A DNA stretch of 64,000 bases from Neobacillus pocheonensis (GTDB lineage: Bacteria > Bacillota > Bacilli > Bacillales > Cytobacillaceae). A model generated the notes under the pieces. It saw nothing but the letters and a program-made list of their open reading frames with translations, was not told the DNA's origin and did not search any database. The stretch covers positions 248,001 to 312,000 of the forward strand of contig JAMQCR010000002.1 of the NCBI GenBank assembly GCA_023702235.1, given 5' to 3'. The position numbers were made by a program, and so were the translations under genes. Positions 7,240 to 19,538 of the stretch are shown one piece after another (within the stretch, counting starts at the first letter, position 1; each line of letters starts with the position of its first letter).

Positions 7240-8190
7240 ATGTATACACTGGCATGGATGAAAAACAAGGAATGGAAGGAAAACCTGCCGCTTGATGAGC
7301 TGAGGGAGGATGCGGTCGAGTGGTACTGGGTGGATTTCGATGACCCGACGAAAACGGAAGAAAGCTTGCTTGAAACGCATTTCGACTTTCACCATCTTGC
7401 GGTGGAAAGATGTTTAGGCAACGTCGAGCGTCCGAATGCGCAATTTTACGGGGACTATTTGTTTTCGATTTTGCACCATTTGAATCTGGAAACATTCAAA
7501 GCTGAAGAAATGGACTGTTTCTTAGGAGAAAAATTGATCGTATCCTTTCACAAAGAGAAGTGGAAGTGGATCGAAAAGGTGAAATTGAAAGCAAAAGGAT
7601 GCAAAAAAGCAGAGCAACTGTCACCCATTGATGTGTTCCATATGATTCTGGACGAATTGGTGGACGGCTATTTTCCGATTATGCATCAACTGGAGGACGA
7701 CATTACCGATTTGGATGAAAATACATCCGATTTTTCCATTTCTGAAACGAAGAATCGGGTTTTCGTCATTCGAAAACAATTGACCCGCATGCACAAAACA
7801 CTCTCCCCCATGCGCGATCTCGTTTATCACATTATGAATTCCACCAGGCTGTTGCAAATGGAACACCATCACATTCAGTTCAATGATGTGTACGACCATT
7901 TGACCAAATTGGTTGATTTATTGGTGACAAACCGGGAACTGACCGCCGATATCAGAGATAGCTGTATTTCCTCGAAAGATGACCAAACGAACTCTCTCAT
8001 GAAAAAATTGACCATGGTGGCGATCATTTTCAACCCCCTTTCTTTTTTAACCGGTCTCTTTGGCATGAATTTTGTCCACATGCCCGTTTTGAAAGGGCAA
8101 AACAACTTTTATTTGAGCCTGATCTTCATGGTAGTCATTGCGATCGGCATGTACATCTGGTTTCGAAGAAAAGGATGGTTTGATGATTGA
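7240..8190 (+). CDS. CorA-like Mg2+/divalent cation transporter
   Basis: 316 residues. The N-terminal alpha/beta cytoplasmic domain (WYWVDFDDPTKTEESLLE, RPNAQFYGDYLFSILHHL) is followed by long helices and two C-terminal membrane segments (about 258-276 and 287-305) joined by the GMN selectivity motif (FGMNF) and a short periplasmic loop. The C-terminal WFRRKGWFDD is basic and cytoplasmic, as in CorA pentamers. It would take up Mg2+ (or exchange other divalents). GAGGTG precedes the ATG by six bases. It is monocistronic, with a terminator after it. Confidence 0.93.
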   Translation: MYTLAWMKNKEWKENLPLDELREDAVEWYWVDFDDPTKTEESLLETHFDFHHLAVERCLGNVERPNAQFYGDYLFSILHHLNLETFKAEEMDCFLGEKLIVSFHKEKWKWIEKVKLKAKGCKKAEQLSPIDVFHMILDELVDGYFPIMHQLEDDITDLDENTSDFSISETKNRVFVIRKQLTRMHKTLSPMRDLVYHIMNSTRLLQMEHHHIQFNDVYDHLTKLVDLLVTNRELTADIRDSCISSKDDQTNSLMKKLTMVAIIFNPLSFLTGLFGMNFVHMPVLKGQNNFYLSLIFMVVIAIGMYIWFRRKGWFDD

Positions 8191-8233
8191 AAAGTATAAA
8201 ACAAGCAAGGCATTGCCTTACTTGTTTTCATGT

Positions 8234-8268
8234 CCCCTTACTCCTTTACGAGTGGGGGATCTTTGTTT
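8234..8268 (+). terminator. terminator of the CorA-type gene
   Basis: CCCCTTACTC (8234-8243) pairs with GAGTGGGG (8250-8257), then a T-rich run. The same hairpin is found at 2986-3011 as part of the duplicated csp cassette. Confidence 0.75.
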
Positions 8269-8271
8269 TAC

Positions 8272-8309
8272 AAAAAAAAGAAAAGCAGACTCCATAAAAG
8301 AGCCTGCCT
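8272..8309 (-). terminator. terminator of the second csp gene
   Basis: GCAGGCTC (8308-8301) pairs with GAGTCTGC (8293-8286) on the minus strand, followed by a T-rich tail; duplicate of 3019-3053. Confidence 0.85.
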
Positions 8310-8324
8310 TTCTTTGTTTGTAAA

Positions 8325-8525
8325 TTAAGCCTTACGTACGTTAGCCGCTTGTGGTCCGCGATTTCCTTGTTCAACATCAAAAGTAACTGATTGACCTTCT
8401 TCTAAAGATTTGTAGCCTTCGCCTTGGATCGCTGAGAAATGAACGAATACATCGTCTCCACCTTCGCGTTCGATGAATCCGAAGCCTTTTTCGCCATTAA
8501 ACCATTTTACTTTACCTTTTTCCAT
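8325..8525 (-). CDS. cold-shock protein (CspA/CspB family), copy 2
   Basis: 66 residues with RNP-1 (GFGFIE) and RNP-2 (VFVHFSAI). The C-terminus GNRGPQAANVRKA is closer to canonical Bacillus CspB than copy 1 at 3071. It is an RNA chaperone of the cold-shock response. Leader, terminator and even the stub of an upstream gene are shared with copy 1, so the whole cassette of about 550 bp was duplicated. Independent single-gene transcript. Confidence 0.96.
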   Translation of the reverse strand: MEKGKVKWFNGEKGFGFIEREGGDDVFVHFSAIQGEGYKSLEEGQSVTFDVEQGNRGPQAANVRKA

Positions 8526-8635
8526 TTGTGTTGCCTCCTAGTGTGTAAAAACACACAATGTAATACTATCCTTGCTCTCTGTGATCATCAAGACGAAAGT
8601 TAAACTTATACAAATCCTTTACACCGAACAAAAAT
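8526..8635 (-). promoter_or_regulatory. long conserved 5' leader of csp copy 2
   Basis: Matches the leader of copy 1 (3275-3380) apart from a short insertion near 8605. The best conserved parts are the CA/TG hairpin close to the ribosome site and TTTACACCGAACAAAAAT. Confidence 0.65.
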
Positions 8636-8717
8636 AGTTCATTCTTTATATCATTTTTGTTAATGAATCGCAAGAGGAAAACAATTCCACCATGTTGTAA
8701 AAACTGTTTTGATCTTA

Positions 8718-8802
8718 CTATTTCTTTAATATAATCATTGCAGTATATTTTGTATCTGGATAAACCCCATACTTAGTATGCGTGCTTATAGCAAGGGTAT
8801 CT
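8718..8802 (-). pseudogene. C-terminal stub of an unknown gene, upstream of csp copy 2
   Basis: A 27-codon minus-strand remnant (IPLAISTHTKYGVYPD and TKYTAMIILKK, stop 8720-8718) is paralogous to the stub at 3443-3569. It is shorter at its 5' end, where a dispersed repeat (8817-8860) starts nearby. Confidence 0.45.
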
Positions 8803-8816
8803 CGGACTTACCCCTA

Positions 8817-8860
8817 ATTAACGTATAATATATGCGTTTTGCCGTCAGGACCCCTATTAG
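8817..8860 (+). repeat. CGTATAATAT-type dispersed repeat, partial copy
   Basis: CGTATAATATATGCGTTTTG followed by CCGTCAGGACCCC matches the minus-strand element at 17991-18070 and, less closely, 40363-40459. Confidence 0.6.
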
Positions 8861-9034
8861 GTCAGTAAAATCTTTGACTTAAATGCAAAAAAAGAGAGAT
8901 GCAGAAATAATTTCTGTTAACTCTCTTTCTGTGTTGCTTTATAAATTAAAGACTGCTTGTTTCTCTGTTGCCGAGTTTATTAGTCAAAGAACTCGGAAGT
9001 CCTCTTGTATTAAACTCCAAAAAAAAGCACCCGA

Positions 9035-9247
9035 TTATATGGAGGCATACTTAATTATACCATGTAAATAAACTGAGTACTCTCGCTGTACACATTCTCT
9101 TAACTTGATTTTTCCTTCACTTTGTAATTCTCCAACCAATTCTTTAATCTTTTTTTCATCTTCTTTTGTAGTCTTTGGAATCTCTATTGAAAAAAAATTA
9201 CCTCGACTTGCATTTTTTAGATTTTTTAATAATCGAACTTTATTCAT
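9035..9247 (-). CDS. small hypothetical protein (70 aa)
   Basis: A strong AAGGAGATGA site precedes the ATG by four bases. The product is charged and helical (VRLLKNLKNASRGNFFSIEI, EDEKKIKELVGELQSEGKI, VYLHGIIKYASI), with no membrane segment. The helix-turn-strand order suggests a small winged-helix-like fold, but this is a guess. A second small gene (9324-9464) lies 76 bases upstream in the same direction, so they may be co-transcribed. No function assigned. Confidence 0.6.
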   Translation of the reverse strand: MNKVRLLKNLKNASRGNFFSIEIPKTTKEDEKKIKELVGELQSEGKIKLRECVQREYSVYLHGIIKYASI

Positions 9248-9323
9248 TGGGTCATCTCCTTAATCTAGATTTCTTTAAATTAATTGATTCTATCAGATGT
9301 AGGGTCATCATTTCTTATAGAGT

Positions 9324-9464
9324 TTACAGGTTTTTAATCACGATTTCTTTTTTCGATAGAGGCAAATCCGAAATGTTTGAAATAATTTCCCTTCTTTTTA
9401 GTTCCATTTGTTTCAAAATGTTCTTATCAATTCCATCTAGATTACAACTGCTATCTTCGCCCAT
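9324..9464 (-). CDS. small hypothetical protein (46 aa)
   Basis: AAAGGTGG lies six bases before the ATG at 9464. The 46-residue product has a cysteine near the N-terminus (MGEDSSCNLDGIDKNI) and an amphipathic helix (LKQMELKRREIISNISDLPL). The length and helical charge pattern recall the tiny Spo0E-type phosphatases, but the SxxxD signature is not present, so I do not make that call. Likely in one transcript with 9035-9247. Confidence 0.45.
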   Translation of the reverse strand: MGEDSSCNLDGIDKNILKQMELKRREIISNISDLPLSKKEIVIKNL

Positions 9465-9876
9465 CTCTATCCACCTTTATTTTAACCATATATATCAAGG
9501 TTGTTAATCTTACAATCTTAAGGTTTACATTTCCTTTTGTTTATGGCTTAAACCATGGCAACTATGAAGGATTGCACTTAAACTCGGGTGCTTTAGTGAA
9601 ATAGATAAATAAAAAAGTTGATTCTTACAGGAATCGGCTTTTTTTAGGCCTGAATTTGATTAGCGTAAGGAAAAACGGGTTTTCCCTTCCAAAAAATGTC
9701 TTAAATTAACGAGTGGGCTTATTTTTTTCGTTATCTAACCTAATTACTAAAAATAATGAATAATCAAATAATTTTAAAAAGGAAGATTATAGTTATTAAA
9801 ATTTGAATGCCATTTTCCATCACCTAGGTATTGACAATGAAAGTAATGTACATATCCAATCGTTTTTTACATTTAC
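9465..9876. other. intergenic region before the tRNA array end
   Basis: Contains a terminator-like hairpin (GTTGATTC ... GAATCGGC plus T run, 9612-9648) and a partial copy of the 40363-type repeat (9661-9712). No gene is visible. Transcription of the tRNA array ends in this stretch; no single hairpin directly after the last tRNA is obvious. Confidence 0.4.
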
Positions 9877-9950
9877 GCGCCTTAGAGGATTCGAACCTCT
9901 GACCGTACGCTTAGAAGGCGTATGCTCTATCCAGCTGAGCTAAAGGCGCA
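9877..9950 (-). tRNA. tRNA-Arg (TCT)
   Basis: Cloverleaf with acceptor GCGCCTT/AAGGCGC, anticodon loop CTTCTAA. CCA is not encoded. Last gene of the array in transcription order. Confidence 0.95.
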
Positions 9951-9962
9951 TTATATGAATGG

Positions 9963-10050
9963 CGGAGAAGGAGGGATTTGAACCCTCGCGCCGGTTACCG
10001 GACCTACACCCTTAGCAGGGGCGCCTCTTCAGCCTCTTGAGTACTTCTCC
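9963..10050 (-). tRNA. tRNA-Ser (GCT)
   Basis: Class II tRNA with a long variable arm; acceptor GGAGAAG/CTTCTCC, anticodon loop CTGCTAA. CCA not encoded. Confidence 0.95.
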
Positions 10051-10059
10051 ATAAAAAAA

Positions 10060-10134
10060 TGGCTCCGCAGGTAGGATTCGAACCTACGACCGATCGGTTA
10101 ACAGCCGATTGCTCTACCACTGAGCTACTGCGGA
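10060..10134 (-). tRNA. tRNA-Asn (GTT)
   Basis: Acceptor TCCGCAG/CTGCGGA, anticodon GTT, CCA encoded. Confidence 0.96.
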
Positions 10135-10150
10135 ACAAAAAATATTATTA

Positions 10151-10226
<76 letters not shown>

Positions 10227-10230
10227 ATAT

Positions 10231-10304
10231 TGGAGCGGGTGATGAGAATCGAACTCACAACATCAGCTTGGAAGGCTGAGGTTTTACCACTAAACTACAC
10301 CCGC
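10231..10304 (-). tRNA. tRNA-Gly (TCC)
   Basis: Acceptor GCGGGTG/CACCCGC, anticodon loop CTTCCAA, CCA encoded. Confidence 0.96.
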
Positions 10305-10315
10305 ATTTCTAAAAT

Positions 10316-10389
<74 letters not shown>

Positions 10390-10395
10390 TAACTA

Positions 10396-10470
10396 TGGCT
10401 GGGCTAGCTGGATTTGAACCAACGAATGACGGAGTCAAAGTCCGTTGCCTTACCGCTTGGCTATAGCCCA
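10396..10470 (-). tRNA. tRNA-Gln (TTG)
   Basis: Acceptor TGGGCTA/TAGCCCA, anticodon TTG, CCA encoded. Confidence 0.96.
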
Positions 10471-10485
10471 TTAATATAAAAATTA

Positions 10486-10561
10486 TGGGGCGGCTGATGG
10501 GAATTGAACCCACGAATGTCGGAACCACAATCCGATGCGTTAACCACTTCGCCACAACCGC
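10486..10561 (-). tRNA. tRNA-His (GTG)
   Basis: Acceptor GCGGTTG/CAGCCGC with discriminator C and a G at position -1 (10562), anticodon GTG, CCA encoded. Confidence 0.95.
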
Positions 10562-10566
10562 CATTA

Positions 10567-10651
10567 TGGTGGAGGGGGACGGATTCGAACCGCCGAACCC
10601 TGAGGGAGCGGATTTACAGTCCGCCGCGTTTAGCCACTTCGCTACCCCTCC
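10567..10651 (-). tRNA. tRNA-Tyr (GTA)
   Basis: Class II bacterial Tyr tRNA with long variable arm; acceptor GGAGGGG/CCCCTCC, anticodon GTA, CCA encoded. Confidence 0.96.
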
Positions 10652-10682
10652 GTATATGAGTCTAGTAGAGCATTAAATTTAA

Positions 10683-10758
10683 TGGTGGCTCAGGACGGAA
10701 TCGAACCGCCGACACAAGGATTTTCAGTCCTTTGCTCTACCGACTGAGCCACACAATC
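10683..10758 (-). tRNA. tRNA-Phe (GAA), 5' acceptor strand deleted
   Basis: The anticodon arm (GGACTGAAAATCC), T arm and 3' strand CTGAGCC-A-CCA are normal, but the expected 5' GGCTCAGTAGCTCAGTCGG reads only GGCTCAGTCGG. Eight bases between two GCTCAG direct repeats are missing, so the acceptor 5' strand is lost or merged with the D arm. Probably non-functional unless the sequence is wrong. Confidence 0.85.
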
Positions 10759-10795
10759 TATATCAACAGTAGTTAACCTACCGGGATAAAAATGA

Positions 10796-10869
10796 CGGTC
10801 CGGACGGGACTCGAACCCGCGACCTCCTGCGTGACAGGCAGGCATTCTAACCAACTGAACTACCGGACC
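10796..10869 (-). tRNA. tRNA-Asp (GTC)
   Basis: Acceptor GGTCCGG/CCGGACC, discriminator G, anticodon GTC. The next three bases read TCA, so CCA must be added. Confidence 0.95.
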
Positions 10870-10870
10870 A

Positions 10871-10944
<74 letters not shown>

Positions 10945-10970
10945 ACGATAATAATATTAAATTTAATTAA

Positions 10971-11063
10971 TGGAGGAGGAAGAGGGATTCGAACCCCCGC
11001 GCGGTTTAACCCGCCTGTCGGTTTTCAAGACCGATCCCTTCAGCCGGACTTGGGTATTCCTCC
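10971..11063 (-). tRNA. tRNA-Ser (TGA)
   Basis: Class II, long variable arm; acceptor GGAGGAA/TTCCTCC, anticodon TGA, CCA encoded. Confidence 0.96.
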
Positions 11064-11070
11064 AGATAAA

Positions 11071-11144
11071 TGGACCCTGTAGGACTCGAACCTACGACCG
11101 GACGGTTATGAGCCGTCTGCTCTAACCAGCTGAGCTAAGGGTCC
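11071..11144 (-). tRNA. tRNA-Ile2 (CAT, lysidine type) or Met
   Basis: Acceptor GGACCCT/AGGGTCC, anticodon CAT. The body matches the Bacillus tRNA-Ile2 whose C34 is converted to lysidine by TilS, rather than the elongator Met next to it. CCA not encoded. Confidence 0.85.
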
Positions 11145-11186
11145 ATTAACATTAACACTAATTAACAACATTAGCATTAACTTATA

Positions 11187-11260
11187 TAGCGGCGGAGGGG
11201 ATCGAACCCCCGACCTTACGGGTATGAACCGTACGCTCTAGCCAGCTGAGCTACACCGCC
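11187..11260 (-). tRNA. elongator tRNA-Met (CAT)
   Basis: GGCGGTG/CGCCGCT with discriminator A, anticodon CAT; same body as the Bacillus elongator Met. CCA not encoded. Confidence 0.92.
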
Positions 11261-11281
11261 ATTTTAATAAAAATTAAATAA

Positions 11282-11354
11282 TGGAGCCTAGCGGGATCGA
11301 ACCGCTGACCTCCTGCGTGCAAAGCAGGCGCTCTCCCAGCTGAGCTAAGGCCCC
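11282..11354 (-). tRNA. tRNA-Ala (TGC)
   Basis: Acceptor GGGGCCT/AGGCTCC, including the G3-T70 (G3:U70) identity pair, anticodon TGC. CCA not encoded. Confidence 0.95.
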
Positions 11355-11375
11355 ATGTTGTTAATATCAATTCAC

Positions 11376-11452
11376 TGGTCGGGAAGACAGGATTCGAACC
11401 TGCGACCCCTTGGTCCCAAACCAAGTGCTCTACCAAGCTGAGCTACTTCCCG
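11376..11452 (-). tRNA. tRNA-Pro (TGG)
   Basis: Acceptor CGGGAAG/CTTCCCG, anticodon TGG, CCA encoded. Confidence 0.96.
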
Positions 11453-11461
11453 TAATAATAA

Positions 11462-11538
<77 letters not shown>

Positions 11539-11550
11539 ATACTATTTAAA

Positions 11551-11625
11551 TGGTGCCGAGGACCGGAATCGAACCCGCGACCCCCACCTTGGCAAGGTGG
11601 TGTTCTACCACTGAACTACTTCCGC
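11551..11625 (-). tRNA. tRNA-Gly (GCC) with mismatched 3' acceptor
   Basis: The 5' three quarters match the usual Gly-GCC (GCGGAAG, anticodon loop TTGCCAA). The 3' strand reads CCTCGGC-A-CCA instead of CTTCCGC, giving two acceptor mismatches and one in the T stem. Possibly a chimaera with another tRNA end. Confidence 0.85.
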
Positions 11626-11638
11626 ATATTTACTTAAC

Positions 11639-11723
11639 TGGTGCGGGTGAAGGGAGTCGAACCCCCACGCCTTACGGCGCCAGATCCTAAGTCTGGTGCG
11701 TCTGCCAATTCCGCCACACCCGC
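11639..11723 (-). tRNA. tRNA-Leu (TAG)
   Basis: Class II; acceptor GCGGGTG/CACCCGC, anticodon loop CTTAGGA, CCA encoded. Confidence 0.96.
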
Positions 11724-11733
11724 AATATTACCA

Positions 11734-11809
11734 TGGTGAGCCATGAAGGACTCGAACCTTCGACCCTCTGATTAAAAGTCAGATGCTCTACCAACTGAGC
11801 TAATGGCTC
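11734..11809 (-). tRNA. tRNA-Lys (TTT)
   Basis: Acceptor GAGCCAT/ATGGCTC, anticodon TTT, CCA encoded. Confidence 0.96.
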
Positions 11810-11838
11810 ACTTTAAAAGTGATTTAATTTTAAAAAAA

Positions 11839-11914
<76 letters not shown>

Positions 11915-11922
11915 ACATATTA

Positions 11923-11998
11923 TGGTGGAGGATGACGGGATCGAACCGCCGACCCTCTGCTTGTAAGGCAGATGCTCTCCCAGCTGAGCTAATCCTCC
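11923..11998 (-). tRNA. tRNA-Val (TAC)
   Basis: Acceptor GGAGGAT/ATCCTCC, anticodon TAC, CCA encoded. Confidence 0.96.
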
Positions 11999-12001
11999 AA
12001 A

Positions 12002-12076
12002 TGGTGACCCCTACGGGATTCGAACCCGTGTTACCGCCGTGAAAGGGCGGTGTCTTAACCGCTTGACCAAGGGGCC
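12002..12076 (-). tRNA. tRNA-Glu (TTC)
   Basis: Acceptor GGCCCCT/AGGGGTC, anticodon TTC, CCA encoded. First tRNA after the 5S gene. Confidence 0.96.
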
Positions 12077-12119
12077 AACTATAAAATAAGGCAAAATAAT
12101 AGCCCCTATAGGGGCTTAG

Positions 12120-12235
<116 letters not shown>

Positions 12236-12307
12236 TATTTACTTTGAGGTTTCATTCCCTCAAAACTAGATAATGCAGAAGAAGTTTTGTAAAAACGAGT
12301 TCGCTTT

Positions 12308-12436
12308 AAAAATGTCTAGCTGCGGCTCCTAACTTCTCGGCCGTTTCGATCCGTCCCCACAAATCCAAAACCGGGATTTGTAGTGCCGGCTCTCCAACGT
12401 CTGTCGAAGTTGAACAGTCGCCTCCGCATTTCGTTT
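12308..12436. repeat. dispersed structured repeat inside the 23S-5S spacer
   Basis: The stretch runs from AATGTCTAGCTGCGGCTCCT to CAGTCGCCTCCGCATTTCG and contains internal inverted blocks, one being CAAATCCAAAACCGGGATTTG. Its ends resemble the widespread Bacillaceae repeat that starts AAAAGCGGAAGCGCC and ends GGCTAGACA. It occupies most of the spacer, which is normally short and unstructured. Confidence 0.6.
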
Positions 12437-12437
12437 T

Positions 12438-17121
<4,684 letters not shown>

Positions 17122-17345
17122 TTGATATAGCTCAAATTTTAACGTTGGCTCGTGTTCTCTATATAATAGAAGAAACACGATTAATTATTGTTTGTTGACG
17201 TTTTTGTTTGTTTAGTTTTCAAAGAACAATATCACTCATAAAAAGTGACAGGAATATTACTTTATCACATTCCTTAGATTCTATCAATCATCAATTTTTT
17301 CCAATCACGATTGACTTCCACTCTCTTTTTAATGGCAACTCTTAT

Positions 17346-17374
17346 ATATTATCACGTTGTGCACGTTAAAACAA
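17346..17374 (-). promoter_or_regulatory. candidate rRNA operon promoter
   Basis: On the minus strand TTGTTT (17374-17369) and TAATAT (17351-17346) are separated by 17 bases, about 225 bases upstream of 16S. The -35 is imperfect. Other promoters may lie further upstream; 17400-17735 holds no gene. Confidence 0.5.
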
Positions 17375-17739
17375 GAGAAAGTTTTTTCCAATTGTTTGCT
17401 TGTCCACTCTTTTAAAGAGCTTTATCAGTTTAACACCGTCGGTGTTCACTTGCAACAGAAATTTTTTTCAATTCTACAACAATCATCTGTACATCGTTCA
17501 CATCGTTTTCCAATTTGAATTTAAGGGTGTCTCCCCTCACCTCATTGATCCATTAACAGAAAAAAGAAAAACGAGAAAGACTTATTGTTTTAACTCCTTT
17601 TCATTGATTCTATATTCTTCAAGTTGAGAAAGGTACTAAAGATGTACTTGAACAGTTTGTTACGTTTCGTAATCGAAATGCTGTTATAGAGAGATTTAGT
17701 AATTTTTCTTTTGATTTGGTTCCAAGATTTCACCCCCCA

Positions 17740-17990
17740 TCACTGAATTCTTCTGAATCTTAAGAAGGGATATAACTTTTTCCATTCCTTTACAGAAGAA
17801 TAAGAAATACCGCTATCATTTGCATTAATAAATTGCCCGTTCCCAACGTACATTCCAACATGGGATGGACCTGGCTTGTATGTGGAGAAAAAAACTAAAT
17901 CGCCTGGTTTTATCTGATCTTCTGGAATAGGTCTCGTTTTGTTGTATTGAGCTTGAGCTGTACCAGTCATATCAATACCAACTTGTCTAA
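17740..17990 (-). pseudogene. NlpC/P60 peptidase C-terminal fragment
   Basis: The frame encodes the second half of an NlpC/P60 domain: PEDQIKPGDLVFFSTY, the catalytic His in PSHVGMYVGNGQFINA and the closing SSVKEWKKLYPFLRFRRI. The catalytic Cys block (DCSG) should lie about 30 residues upstream of QVGIDM, but there the sequence turns into a dispersed repeat (17991-18070). A D,L-endopeptidase remnant cut by repeat DNA. Confidence 0.8.
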
Positions 17991-18070
17991 AGGGGGTCCT
18001 GCCGACAAAACGCGGATATTATACGCTAAGGCATTATTTGGAAGATGAAACCCTGATTTCCTTATGCTAA
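17991..18070 (-). repeat. CGTATAATAT-type dispersed repeat, copy on minus strand
   Basis: On the minus strand it reads AAATCAGGGTTTCATCTTCC, then CCTTAGCGTATAATATCC and GCGTTTTGTCGGCAGGACCC. Clearly related to 40363-40459 (plus), 8817-8860 (plus) and 9661-9712 (plus, first half). It replaces the 5' half of the NlpC gene. Confidence 0.7.
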
Positions 18071-18084
18071 GCAAATTCAAACCT

Positions 18085-18126
18085 AAAAAAGCCGATTCCT
18101 GTACGGATCTAAGAATCGACTTTTTT
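18085..18126. terminator. rho-independent terminator
   Basis: AAAAAAGCCGATTC (18085-18098) with GAATCGACTTTTTT (18113-18126); bidirectional form, terminates the GNAT gene on the minus strand. Confidence 0.85.
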
Positions 18127-18173
18127 AATTTATTTAGTTTCACTAACGCACCCAGTTAGCTTAATAACCAAAA

Positions 18174-18650
18174 TTATAATTTTATTTTTTTTATCATTTT
18201 AAAATTAGTCAATTTAACACCTTTACGTTCTACAGTTTGTGAACAAACAATTTTGTAGCCTCGATGTTCAAAAAATGGCTTAGCTGTAATACTTGCTTCC
18301 GTATCAATTTCTAAAAGATTTAATATCTTTGCCTCAGATTCAAGCATATCAACTAAAGCTGTGGCAATACCTTGCCCTTGATAATCTTTATGAACATACA
18401 GCCTATCTAAGTGTCCATTATGCGTTAAATCGCTAAAACCAACAATTCTATCATTAACTTTAGCAACAAATGTTATATTTTGACCCAATGATTCCTCCCA
18501 AGATTTCATTTTAGATTCTTTTTCATCTCTTGGTGCCCAAGCATCCAATTCTGATTGGGAATAATCTTTTGAATTTACTGAATGAACCGTTTCATAAAAC
18601 AAAGAAACAATCTCTTCAGTATCAGTTTCCTTAAACTTTAAAATCTTCAC
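18174..18650 (-). CDS. GNAT family N-acetyltransferase
   Basis: 158 residues starting at GTG (18650) behind GGGAGG. The GNAT acetyl-CoA site is LYVHKDYQGQGIATALVDML (Q-x-x-G-x-A), with the substrate-side strand VGFSDLTHNGHLDRL before it and the C-terminal FFEHRGYKIV typical of the fold. It resembles the YafP-like subgroup. The acceptor substrate is unknown. Intact and cytosolic; neighbours give no clue. Confidence 0.9.
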   Translation of the reverse strand: MKILKFKETDTEEIVSLFYETVHSVNSKDYSQSELDAWAPRDEKESKMKSWEESLGQNITFVAKVNDRIVGFSDLTHNGHLDRLYVHKDYQGQGIATALVDMLESEAKILNLLEIDTEASITAKPFFEHRGYKIVCSQTVERKGVKLTNFKMIKKIKL

Positions 18651-18845
18651 TTTCTGCTTTTCCTCCCCTTATTAGGATAAGCATATTCTAATATATTTAA
18701 AATTTTACAACCAATTTCTTCTACCACAAAACTGCATCCGTTAGTACAAGAAGAAAGCCGCCGAAAATGGCAGCCAGATCTTACGCAAAAGCACCCTTTA
18801 ATGCAATAACACATTATATTAATGCAGGGGGTGGCACCCATTTTC

Positions 18846-19538
18846 CTACACGTTCAAAGTATGGATAAAAGGTGTTAGGATTAATGCCCAGATGACTGTA
18901 AGGATGGCAGTCAGAATGTAGGATACACTGGATGTTGTTCCCTCTTTTTCCCCGATTTGAAACGCTTTTGCCGTCCCAAGTGCCTGTGCACCCAAACCAT
19001 ACATCATGCCGATGGACAATGGATGCTTAATGGAAAAGTGCTTCATTATAGCTGGTCCTATGAAGACACCTACAAAGCATGTCAACATACTAAAAAGAAC
19101 AGTTATGGCAGGAGTCCCTCCAATGGATTCAGACAAACTGACAGCAATTGGAATGGTGACAATGCGAGGAATAATACTGAGCATATAATCCTTCCCCATT
19201 GCAAGCAGGTAAGTACATAAAATGCCCGAAACAACAGCAATCAAGGAGCCGGCGGCAAGACTACATACAATCACGCGCCAATTTTTCACCAGAAACGACC
19301 AGTTTCGATACAATGGAATAGCTAATGCAACGGTTACAACATCTAACAATTCATTTAGTGGAAAAGTGCCATTTGCATATTCTTTGTATGGTATATCCAT
19401 TATCAAAAGGAGAACAATGAGCATAACAGGAGTGAGAATGATTGGTGAAAATAACAATCCTGGCTTTTTCCGATTGACCTTTTTCGCAAAAAAATAAAAA
19501 AGGACAGTAATAATTACATAAAAAATCTTGGTAACCAT
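18846..19538 (-). CDS. cidB: LrgB/CidB-family membrane protein
   Basis: 230 residues with about seven membrane segments. Family blocks are TIPIAVSLSESIGGTPAITV, VFIGPAIMKHF and GMMYGLGAQALGTAKAFQIG. LrgB/CidB proteins work with LrgA/CidA holin-like partners in cell-death control and, in Bacillus, in pyruvate/overflow metabolism. The start overlaps the end of cidA by 25 bases, so translation is probably coupled; the ATG sits unusually close to AAGGAG and the true start may be slightly downstream. Similar to B. subtilis YwbG. Confidence 0.88.
   Translation of the reverse strand: MVTKIFYVIITVLFYFFAKKVNRKKPGLLFSPIILTPVMLIVLLLIMDIPYKEYANGTFPLNELLDVVTVALAIPLYRNWSFLVKNWRVIVCSLAAGSLIAVVSGILCTYLLAMGKDYMLSIIPRIVTIPIAVSLSESIGGTPAITVLFSMLTCFVGVFIGPAIMKHFSIKHPLSIGMMYGLGAQALGTAKAFQIGEKEGTTSSVSYILTAILTVIWALILTPFIHTLNV

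Noticed and set aside
9175..9507. 110-codon plus-strand open frame
   Set aside because: It is antisense to two small minus-strand genes with good ribosome sites and has none itself.
18647..18841. 64-codon cysteine-rich minus-strand frame between the GNAT gene and cidB
   Set aside because: No ribosome site and unusual composition. Another frame gives a short membrane-like peptide, so the stretch may be a remnant, but neither reading is supported.
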